The position numbers and the translations under genes were made by a program. Source: an uncultured Lachnospiraceae bacterium (GTDB lineage: Bacteria; Bacillota; Clostridia; Lachnospirales; Lachnospiraceae). Taken from it: a DNA stretch of 64,000 nucleotides. The stretch covers positions 108,573 to 172,572 of the forward strand of contig CAUEYX010000006.1 in NCBI GenBank assembly GCA_959022495.1, read 5' to 3'. Of the stretch, positions 1-7,210 are shown one piece after another. The notes under the pieces were generated by a model, which saw only the letters and a list, made by a program, of their open reading frames with translations, was not told where the DNA came from and searched no databases. The stretch's first letter is position 1; every line of letters begins with the position of its first letter.

Positions 1-58
1 TCATTTCGCCAATATGCACAACAAGAAATGTTAATAAATACGCAGCGGACCTGCTGAA

Positions 59-1729
59 TCAGCTTTTAAGATACTCCTTCCATCTTTTTTCATCTTCTTC
101 CGCCTCTTTGATCATCCCCAGTTCACGATATACCTTTGACCGGCCATCATAAGCGAATCCCTGTTTCGGATTTAATTCTATTGCTCTATTATAATCATCC
201 AAAGCTTTCTCATATTGCCGAAGTCCTGCATACACATCCGCTCTATGCTCGTATGCCCTGTCAGAACGGGAATTTAGCTCAATAGCTGTATTATAATCCA
301 TCAGCGCGTTATCATATAACTTTAACACTTTATATAAAAAGCCCCTATCCATAAATGACCACTCATTTTCCGGTTCCAGCCCGCATGCTTTATTGTAGTC
401 CTCTAGAGATTTATCATATTTTTCTAAATAGAAGTATGCATCACCTCTGCCCCGGTATGAATCTGCACTACGTGGATTTAATTCAATCGCTCTGCTGAAA
501 CTTTCCACTGCTTCCTCATAGGCATCTTCTATAAGGAAGTCCTCTCCCTCCGACCAATAGTCAAATGATGTCATTTCATTTTTCTCTTTTCTTTCTTCTC
601 TTTCCTCCGCCTCATTTTCATTAAACTTTGCGATCCCTTCGCCCAGCTTTTCCGCGCCTTCTTCTTTCCCTTTCTCTTCCAGTGCCCTGATCTGCTCACT
701 GTAACGCCTTATCCTGCGGTTCATCTGGCCTTCCAGGTACTCCAGTGTCTTGCTCGTGGTAATCGCCTCAGGGCACATCTGATTTCCCAAAATCAGCATG
801 ATATGGTCAAAGCCTTCCATCTGTACAAAAAAGCCATTTTTATCTATTATCAATTCCCGGATATTTTCTCCCGGAAGACCGTACCGATCCATATAGCACC
901 AATAGATCCCCTTCGGCAGATCCAGGTCATTCTCTTCCAAAAGCTTCATCAGACTCTGGTCCCCGCCGCCATACCCGATCACCACCGGAGTATAAATATG
1001 GAAGATTTCCTTGAGCACTTTCTTCCAATTTCCTTTTAAATCCGTGGTCTCTTCCGGGTCATTCAGTGGATCAAAAAACAGTCCCCTGTGCAGCTTTGCA
1101 ACGATCGGTCTGCGGATACTGTGGTCACCGATGTAATCTGCCGTGAGCTCATGGTTTATAGTCAGAGGCTTCTGGTCCGTATACAAGAACAGCGCGTCTT
1201 CCACCAGGCTGTCAAAATTCGTAGTAATCACAAGATTATTATTGTACTTATCTGTAAGAAGCTTTGCGAGCGGATGATAACCAAAACTGGGGTCCGCATG
1301 CTCCATCAGCTGTTCCAGATAGCGGTATCCGTTTTTGCTATTGGGATAAAACCGAAGTTTATAGATATCAAAATAATATTCACTGGGTAAAGTATATCTG
1401 TTCTCGTCCTTTGCTTTTTTCCATTCCTCTTCAATCAAAGAAAAATCATGCTGGAGCATTTCTGCCTCTTTCAGCGTCTTCGCGAATCTGCGGGTCTCTT
1501 CAACATGCATGGGCGGCGTCTCCATATCCGCGCCTTCCCCCATCAAACATTTCATCCAGTCATATTCCAGACGTCCACCTATGGGGATTCCTGATTCAAC
1601 AGAAGCGCCCGATCCCAAAATGAAGCAGAACCTCTGTCCATTTCTACATCCCTCGCAGTATGTCTCCGCAAATTTTGCTGCTGTAAGGATTCTCCAGTCC
1701 GGAAATCGTTTCTCTTTTGTTTCTGTCAT
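59..1729 (-). CDS. SIR2-like domain protein with C-terminal TPR repeats
   Basis: A 556-residue cytosolic protein. Residues about 34-320 form a SIR2_2-type fold: the glycine-rich nucleotide loop GSGASVESGIP (39-49), the TTNFD motif (169-173) in place of the classical sirtuin TQNxD, a KLH motif (212-214) holding the presumed catalytic histidine, and GYGGGD (252-257). A charged, probably coiled-coil stretch (about 335-388) leads into four or more 34-residue TPR units (about 390-550; repeated AIELNP endings). In bacteria such SIR2 domains often act as NAD+-cleaving effectors of anti-phage systems, with TPRs as sensor or partner platforms; that role is inferred here. It starts at ATG 1729 after an AAGGA-like site. 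The gene lies at the window edge, so a partner gene further left cannot be excluded. Domain call is firm; function is open. Confidence 0.85.
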   Translation of the reverse strand: MTETKEKRFPDWRILTAAKFAETYCEGCRNGQRFCFILGSGASVESGIPIGGRLEYDWMKCLMGEGADMETPPMHVEETRRFAKTLKEAEMLQHDFSLIEEEWKKAKDENRYTLPSEYYFDIYKLRFYPNSKNGYRYLEQLMEHADPSFGYHPLAKLLTDKYNNNLVITTNFDSLVEDALFLYTDQKPLTINHELTADYIGDHSIRRPIVAKLHRGLFFDPLNDPEETTDLKGNWKKVLKEIFHIYTPVVIGYGGGDQSLMKLLEENDLDLPKGIYWCYMDRYGLPGENIRELIIDKNGFFVQMEGFDHIMLILGNQMCPEAITTSKTLEYLEGQMNRRIRRYSEQIRALEEKGKEEGAEKLGEGIAKFNENEAEEREERKEKNEMTSFDYWSEGEDFLIEDAYEEAVESFSRAIELNPRSADSYRGRGDAYFYLEKYDKSLEDYNKACGLEPENEWSFMDRGFLYKVLKLYDNALMDYNTAIELNSRSDRAYEHRADVYAGLRQYEKALDDYNRAIELNPKQGFAYDGRSKVYRELGMIKEAEEDEKRWKEYLKS

Positions 1730-1845
1730 CGTTCTCGTCCTTCTCCTGCCCGGCAGAACGCAGCCATTCAGATCTGCCCAGCCTTTCCTTTTACCAAATT
1801 CTGTAATTCATTCTATCACAGCAGGCGCTTTCTGACAACAAATAT

Positions 1846-1879
1846 GCCCGGGGCAGTCTTTCCTCACACTGTCCCGGGC
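1846..1879 (-). terminator. Hairpin downstream of the alcohol dehydrogenase
   Basis: A 12-bp GC-rich stem (1846-1857 with 1868-1879) with a 10-nt loop lies just after the alcohol dehydrogenase stop. The T-tract on the minus side is weak (ATATTTGTTG) and one pair is a mismatch on that strand, so it could also stop convergent plus-strand transcription. Confidence 0.45.
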
Positions 1880-1908
1880 TGATTGTCTATACGATATTTT
1901 CTATTTTT

Positions 1909-3090
1909 TTAAAAATCGACTTCTGTCCCATAATAGGTGCATGTGAACAGTTTCTCCATGGCAGCCGGGTCAATGGCACGCGGATTGGAGCCTGTGCAGG
2001 CATCGCCTACGGCCAGCTCTGAAATCTTCCCGATCTTCTCTTTGAACTCGTCTTCATTGATACCGAAGTCTTTCAGTGTCTTCGGGATGTTCAGTTTCAC
2101 GTTGAACTCGTTGATCTTCTCGACAAGGCTGTTGATCAGGGCCTTCTCGGATGTTCCCGGAAGTCCCATTCTGCGAGCAATCTCTGCGTAGCGTTTTGCA
2201 GCGATCGGATCTTTCGCATTGTACTGGATCACATACGGAAGGTAGATCGCGTTCGCGCATCCATGCGGAATATGGCCTGTAGAGAACGCGGCCCCTGTCT
2301 TATGTGCCATAGAGTGGACAATGCCCAGCAGCGCGTTGGAGAATGCCATGCCTGCAAGGCACTGCGCGTAATGCATCTGTTCTCTTGCCTCCATATTGCA
2401 GTTGTAAGATGCCGGCAGATAATCCAGCACCATCTCGATTGCCTGAAGCGCCAGCGGATCTGTGAACGGCCCGTTCAGTGTGGAAACATAAGCCTCGATG
2501 GCGTGTGTCAGGGCGTCCATACCTGTGTACGCAACCTGTTTTACCGGAAGTCCTGTTACAAGATCCGGATCAACGATGGCGACATCCGGTGTGATATTGA
2601 AGTCAGCCAGCGGGTATTTTACACCGGTCTGATAATTTGTGATAACGGAGAATGCGGTAACCTCTGTCGCCGTTCCTGATGTAGACGGGATCGCCGCAAA
2701 TTTCGCTTTTGTCCTGAGTTCCGGGAAGTTAAACGGTGTGCACAGATCCTCAAATGTTGTATCCGGATACTCGTAGAATGCCCACATTGCCTTAGCAGCG
2801 TCGATCGGTGAACCGCCGCCCATGGATACGATCCAGTCCGGCTCGAACGCGCGCATTGCCTCCGCGCCCTTCATAACTGTCTCAACTGACGGGTCCGGCT
2901 CAACGCCTTCAAATAACTGCACTTCCATGCCTGCTTCTTTCAGATAGTTCACAGCGCGGTCAAGAAATCCCTGACGCTTCATGGAGCCACCGCCAACGAC
3001 GAGGATTGCCTTTTTTCCTTTCAGGTTTTTCAACTCTTCAAGGCATCCTTTTCCATGGTAAATGTCTCTTGGTAAACAAAATCTGCTCAT
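1909..3090 (-). CDS. Iron-containing alcohol dehydrogenase
   Basis: A 393-residue group III (Fe-ADH) NAD(P)H-dependent alcohol dehydrogenase, probably reducing aldehydes to alcohols in fermentation. The nucleotide-binding SMGGGSPIDAAKA motif, the PSTSGTATEV loop and the metal-binding elements are visible: D in AIVDPDL, H in DALTHAIEAY, H in GIVHSMAHKTGA and H in HIPHGCANAI. Length is normal for the family. The first ATG in frame (3099) sits directly on the Shine-Dalgarno sequence, so the start is placed three codons later at 3090, where AAAGGAG stands 9 nt upstream. It is flanked by its own terminator and by the terminator of the upstream gene, so it is probably monocistronic. Substrate cannot be assigned from sequence. 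Confidence 0.93.
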   Translation of the reverse strand: MSRFCLPRDIYHGKGCLEELKNLKGKKAILVVGGGSMKRQGFLDRAVNYLKEAGMEVQLFEGVEPDPSVETVMKGAEAMRAFEPDWIVSMGGGSPIDAAKAMWAFYEYPDTTFEDLCTPFNFPELRTKAKFAAIPSTSGTATEVTAFSVITNYQTGVKYPLADFNITPDVAIVDPDLVTGLPVKQVAYTGMDALTHAIEAYVSTLNGPFTDPLALQAIEMVLDYLPASYNCNMEAREQMHYAQCLAGMAFSNALLGIVHSMAHKTGAAFSTGHIPHGCANAIYLPYVIQYNAKDPIAAKRYAEIARRMGLPGTSEKALINSLVEKINEFNVKLNIPKTLKDFGINEDEFKEKIGKISELAVGDACTGSNPRAIDPAAMEKLFTCTYYGTEVDF

Positions 3091-3133
3091 TTTTCGCATC
3101 TCCTTTATGTATTGTTATTTTTTTAACGTAGTC

Positions 3134-3162
3134 ATTATAACTCTCTTTCATCAAAAAAACAA
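3134..3162 (-). promoter_or_regulatory. Candidate promoter of the alcohol dehydrogenase gene
   Basis: On the minus strand TATAAT (3134-3139) is preceded by a 17-nt spacer and a weak -35, TTGTTT (3157-3162). The -35 overlaps the T-run of the upstream terminator. The -10 is perfect, the -35 poor. Confidence 0.4.
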
Positions 3163-3206
3163 CCCTGTTATTGTCAAAAATGTATAAATCCTTTTCCCAA
3201 TAACAG
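3153..3206 (-). terminator. Terminator after the zinc ribbon/TPR gene
   Basis: Inverted repeat CTGTTATTG / CAATAACAG (3165-3206 overall, loop about 24 nt) followed on the minus strand by GGTTG and a run of seven T. It ends the tepA-ftsK-fhs-folD-TPR gene run. Confidence 0.65.
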
Positions 3207-3227
3207 AGCTGTATTCTTTTCGCTTCA

Positions 3228-4646
3228 TCAATCTGACGTTGTAATATAGTTTCTTGTAGTCACATTTGTAAGCTTTCCATTATTATTATTCACTAAAACC
3301 GCCATAAAAATCGTCTGGGCGTTCTCCGGCATTGCAACCGGACCGGTATACTGGGTGGAAGAAGTAGAAGGCGTGGTCCCATCCATTGTATAATATGCCG
3401 TATAGCCTTCAGGAACCGTGATTGTAATCTGCTGCGGCTCATCATACTGTCCGGTAGATGGCGTCACCGCCGGAGCATCCACAATCGGAAACTGGATCGT
3501 ATATGTGCTGGATGCTGCCACGCTTGGAATTCCTCTGCTGTTCACAGCTACTGCCCTGATCTCCGTTTCACCCTCATTTTGAAGAAGGATCGGTTCTGTA
3601 TACTTTGTCCCCGTCTCGGCTGAAGGATCAGATCCATCCAGGGTATAGTAGATGTCTCCTCCGGTATCCGAAGTAAGCGTAATCTCCTGAACTTCGCTGA
3701 AACTCCCTTCTTCCGGGCTGAACTCCGGCGCGGAGGATATATAATCTGACACCGCATCCAGTACAGTCTCATCCTCACAATCCTTAAGCAGGCTGGCGAT
3801 CTTTTCCGGCTGTTCTGTATCCATATAGAAGTCAATCGCCGCCTGATAAAGTTTTTCATTTGTAGGCTGTGTCTCAATTGCGCTCAGGAAGACTTCCTCT
3901 GCCTGGTCCAGCTCATCCTGGTCAATATAGACTTCCGCGTATCCCACATAAGCTTCCGGGCGGGACCGGTCCTTTACAACCGCCCGTTCAAAATATCTCT
4001 CCGCGGCGGCATAATCATGAGTCTGTATCGCATTATATCCTTTTCTTATCATCCCGGTGTATGAATTTTGGTATACAACAACAATACCGGCCGCAATCAG
4101 TGCAAGGATAACAAACAGAGTGATAAGAAGGTTCCGCCGTTTTCGTTTGGCCGCCTCTAATCGTTTCTGCTGGCGCTGACGTTTTAATTCCCCTGTGTTC
4201 TGGCGCTGGGAGCTGTCTGTGCTGCGCTGTGACCGGCGCATCTCGTCCGTGTTCTGACGGGAACCGCGCATCTCACCTGCGGTCTGCCTCTGCCGCTGCG
4301 CGCTGCCTCCCGTGTTCTGGTACTGCCGGCGCAGCTCATCCGTACTGCGCCCTCCTCCGGTGCCCTGCCTCTGCGAACCGTATCTGCGGTCTCTGCGAAT
4401 CCGGTCCATTTCCCCCTGGCTGAGCACACGGGTTGCATTGGCGTTTTGTCCGCCGTCTCCTCTTCTGTATCTTCTGATATCATCTGTCCGTATCTGCCGC
4501 GTCGCGCCCTCCACAGACCCTCTCACTTCTCTTGTGAGAACATCATCTAAAGGGTTGTAATCCGGCACGATCTGTACTTCCGTACCACATTGGGGGCATA
4601 CCATCTGATCATCGGGAATCTTTGCTCCGCAATGTCTGCATATCAT
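3228..4646 (-). CDS. Zinc-ribbon, single-TM protein with TPR and two chitobiase-C-like domains
   Basis: A 472-residue protein of unknown job with a clear domain order. Residues 1-26 form a zinc ribbon with two CxxC pairs (CRHC, CPQC). Residues about 50-165 are a low-complexity Arg/Gln/Thr-rich linker with at least four imperfect 12-15-residue units (variants of TDELRRQ and NTGELKRQ). One membrane helix spans about 170-192. TPR-like helices lie at about 195-300. Two CHB_HEX_C_1-like beta domains lie at about 310-385 and 390-470, each with a YYTLDGSDP or YYTMDGTTP signature. The topology implies a cytosolic zinc ribbon and an extracytoplasmic TPR/beta part. Its ATG overlaps the folD stop by 4 nt (ATGA), so translation is probably coupled to folD, although no folate role is evident. 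Confidence 0.8.
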   Translation of the reverse strand: MICRHCGAKIPDDQMVCPQCGTEVQIVPDYNPLDDVLTREVRGSVEGATRQIRTDDIRRYRRGDGGQNANATRVLSQGEMDRIRRDRRYGSQRQGTGGGRSTDELRRQYQNTGGSAQRQRQTAGEMRGSRQNTDEMRRSQRSTDSSQRQNTGELKRQRQQKRLEAAKRKRRNLLITLFVILALIAAGIVVVYQNSYTGMIRKGYNAIQTHDYAAAERYFERAVVKDRSRPEAYVGYAEVYIDQDELDQAEEVFLSAIETQPTNEKLYQAAIDFYMDTEQPEKIASLLKDCEDETVLDAVSDYISSAPEFSPEEGSFSEVQEITLTSDTGGDIYYTLDGSDPSAETGTKYTEPILLQNEGETEIRAVAVNSRGIPSVAASSTYTIQFPIVDAPAVTPSTGQYDEPQQITITVPEGYTAYYTMDGTTPSTSSTQYTGPVAMPENAQTIFMAVLVNNNNGKLTNVTTRNYITTSD

Positions 4647-5497
4647 GGTCTTTCCTCCTGCGTGCGAATCGTCTCTACACAGTTATTCATCAGCATGGCG
4701 ATGGTCATTGGCCCCACTCCTCCGGGGACCGGAGTAATTGCGGATGCGGCAGATTCCACATCTGCAAAATCCACGTCACCGCAGAGATGATTCTGCGCGT
4801 CCCTGTGCATCCCCACATCAATAACAACTGCGCCGTCTTTTACATATTCTTTCGTAATAAAACGTTCCCTGCCGACAGCCACAACCAGAATGTCCGCACG
4901 GCGGGTGATTTCTTTTAGGTTCTTTGTACGGGAATGTGCCACAGTCACCGTGCCGTTCTCTCTCAAAAGCAGTGCCGCCATTGGTTTTCCTACAATATTG
5001 CTTCTGCCGACAACCACGCATTCTTTTCCTTCTATCGTGATCCCCGAGCGTTTCAAAAGCTGTATAATCCCCGCAGGCGTACAGGAAAGAAAGCCCTTTT
5101 CACCAATCCAGAGGCGCCCTACGCTCACCGGATGAAACCCATCCACATCTTTATCCGGAGATATGGTCCTTATGATCTTGTCTTCATCGATCTGCGCGGG
5201 CAGTGGAAGCTGGACAAGGATGCCGTTTACCTCCTCATCTGCGTTCAGTTCTTTCACAAGACGGACAAGCTCCTCTTCTGTTGTTTCTTCCGGAAGCTCG
5301 TACGCTTTGGACTCGATCCCGATATAAGCGCAGGCTTTCTTTTTATTATTTACATAGACAGAGGAAGCAGGATCATTTCCCACCTGTATGACCGCGAGAC
5401 AGGCATGCCTGCCCTCCGCCGCCAGCTCTGTCACTTCTGCTTTCAGTTCATCCTTAATCTGCTGTGATATCTTCTTTCCATCAATTATCTGTGGCAT
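4643..5497 (-). CDS. folD: Methylenetetrahydrofolate dehydrogenase / methenyltetrahydrofolate cyclohydrolase
   Basis: A 284-residue bifunctional FolD interconverting 5,10-methylene-, 5,10-methenyl- and 10-formyl-tetrahydrofolate in the cytosol. Visible are the YVNNKKKAC segment with the catalytic lysine, the substrate loop GILVQLPLP, the cofactor loop VVVGRSNIVGKPMA and the C-terminal PVPGGVGPMTIAMLM. Length is normal. It lies 20 nt downstream of fhs, so the two consecutive C1-folate steps are co-transcribed. Its stop overlaps the start of the zinc ribbon/TPR gene. Confidence 0.97.
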   Translation of the reverse strand: MPQIIDGKKISQQIKDELKAEVTELAAEGRHACLAVIQVGNDPASSVYVNNKKKACAYIGIESKAYELPEETTEEELVRLVKELNADEEVNGILVQLPLPAQIDEDKIIRTISPDKDVDGFHPVSVGRLWIGEKGFLSCTPAGIIQLLKRSGITIEGKECVVVGRSNIVGKPMAALLLRENGTVTVAHSRTKNLKEITRRADILVVAVGRERFITKEYVKDGAVVIDVGMHRDAQNHLCGDVDFADVESAASAITPVPGGVGPMTIAMLMNNCVETIRTQEERP

Positions 5498-5517
5498 CTA
5501 TATCTCCCCTTTATCGT

Positions 5518-7188
5518 TTAAAACAACCCTGTGATTTTTCCATCATCTGTAACGTCAATTCCGTTTGCTGCCGGAACCTTCGGCAGTCCCGGCATGGTCA
5601 TAATCGCTCCGGTAAGCGCCACCACGAATCCGGCTCCGGCATTTACATACACTTCCCGGATATGGATGTCAAAGCCTTCGGGCCTTCCAAGCTTTTTGGC
5701 GTCGTCGGACAGAGAATACTGGTTCTTCGCCATGCAGACCGGAAGGTTTCCAAAGCCAAGAGATTCGATCTTCGCAATCTGCTTTTGGGCTGCCGGTTCA
5801 TAGACCACACCATTGGCACCGTATATCTCCTGTGCCACGGTTTCGATCTTCTCCTTGATAGACAGATCTTCTTTATACAAAGTATGGAAATCGGATGTTT
5901 TGTTTTCGAGCGTATCAAGCACTTTCTCCGCCAGGGCGATTCCGCCTTTTCCGCCCTTTTCCCACACTTCTGAAAGTGCGAATTCACATCCGCGCTCCTC
6001 GCAGAACCGGCGGATAAATTCATTTTCCGCCTCAGTATCTGTGACAAATGAGTTCAGGGTGACAATCACAGGAACTCCATATTTCTTTATGTTTTCAATA
6101 TGTTTTTCAAGATTTACAATTCCTTTCGCAAGCGCATCCAGATTCTCTTCTGCCAGATCTGCCTTCGCAACGCCTCCATTATACTTCAAAGCGCGCACAG
6201 TTGCAACCAGAACGACTGCATCTGGTTTTAAACCTGCCATGCGGCATTTAATATCAAAAAATTTCTCAGCTCCCAGATCCGCTCCGAACCCTGCCTCTGT
6301 AATCGTAATATCGCTCAGCTTGAGCGCCATTTTTGTGGCCCGCACACTGTTGCATCCGTGGGCAATGTTGGCAAACGGGCCTCCGTGCACGAGTGCAGGC
6401 GTATGTTCCAGTGTCTGAATGATATTGGGCTTGACAGCGTCTTTTAAGAGCGCAGCCATCGCTCCGGTCGCCTTGAGGTCGTCCGCGGTCACAGGCTCCC
6501 CATCAAAATTGTATGCCACGACAATCTTCCCAAGCCGTTTCTTGAGATCCGCAAGATCATCCGCAAGACAGAGGATTGCCATAATTTCAGAGGCAACGGT
6601 AATCACAAAATGATCTTCCCGCACCATGCCGTCCATCTTGTTTCCCAGCCCCACAACAATATTGCGCAGCACACGGTCATTCATGTCCAGGCACCGCTTC
6701 CACACAACCTGCCTCGGGTCAATTCCAAGGCTGTTTCCCTGCTGGATATGATTGTCCAGCATTGCGGCAAGAAGGTTATTCGCAGAGGTAATGGCATGAA
6801 AATCGCCGGTAAAATGAAGATTGAGATCTTCCATAGGCACGACCTGGGCATATCCGCCCCCTGCAGCGCCGCCCTTGATTCCAAAGCAGGGCCCCAGAGA
6901 GGGCTCACGCAGCGCAAGCATCGCGTTTTTTCCCAATTGTGCCATTGCCTGTCCCAGCCCGATAGAAGTTGTAGTCTTTCCCTCGCCGGCCGGGGTCGGG
7001 TTAATTGCAGTCACAAGAACCAGCTTTCCATCCTCATGATCTTTCACGCGTTCCCACAGTTCATCTGAGAGTTTCGCTTTGTATTTCCCATAAAATTCCA
7101 GCTCATCTTCCCCGATTCCGGCGCGTGCCGCGACGTCCCTGATATGTTCCATTTTTGCTTCCTGAGCGATCTGAATATCTGTCTTCAT
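5518..7188 (-). CDS. fhs: Formate-tetrahydrofolate ligase
   Basis: A 556-residue formyl-THF synthetase that joins formate to tetrahydrofolate with ATP, feeding one-carbon units to purine synthesis or a Wood-Ljungdahl-type methyl branch. The P-loop-like TPAGEGKTTTSIGLGQ and the EPSLGPCFGIKGGAAGGGYAQV segment are diagnostic. An in-frame ATG at 7236 would overlap ftsK. The start at 7188 is preferred because AGGAGG stands 7-8 nt before it and the product then begins MKTDIQIAQ as in the family. It is followed by folD. No other acetogenesis genes are in the window, so an acetogenic role is not implied. Confidence 0.96.
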   Translation of the reverse strand: MKTDIQIAQEAKMEHIRDVAARAGIGEDELEFYGKYKAKLSDELWERVKDHEDGKLVLVTAINPTPAGEGKTTTSIGLGQAMAQLGKNAMLALREPSLGPCFGIKGGAAGGGYAQVVPMEDLNLHFTGDFHAITSANNLLAAMLDNHIQQGNSLGIDPRQVVWKRCLDMNDRVLRNIVVGLGNKMDGMVREDHFVITVASEIMAILCLADDLADLKKRLGKIVVAYNFDGEPVTADDLKATGAMAALLKDAVKPNIIQTLEHTPALVHGGPFANIAHGCNSVRATKMALKLSDITITEAGFGADLGAEKFFDIKCRMAGLKPDAVVLVATVRALKYNGGVAKADLAEENLDALAKGIVNLEKHIENIKKYGVPVIVTLNSFVTDTEAENEFIRRFCEERGCEFALSEVWEKGGKGGIALAEKVLDTLENKTSDFHTLYKEDLSIKEKIETVAQEIYGANGVVYEPAAQKQIAKIESLGFGNLPVCMAKNQYSLSDDAKKLGRPEGFDIHIREVYVNAGAGFVVALTGAIMTMPGLPKVPAANGIDVTDDGKITGLF

Positions 7189-7210
7189 CCCTTTTCCTCC
7201 TCTGCATCTT

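Noticed and set aside
3163..3206. CTGTTATTG inverted repeat as a Rex-type operator for the alcohol dehydrogenase
   Set aside because: It does not match the TTGTTAAN4TTAACAA-type Rex site, and the T-run after it fits a terminator of the upstream gene.
4934..5467. A 177-codon plus-strand frame antisense to folD
   Set aside because: Shadow of folD, which has all its catalytic motifs.
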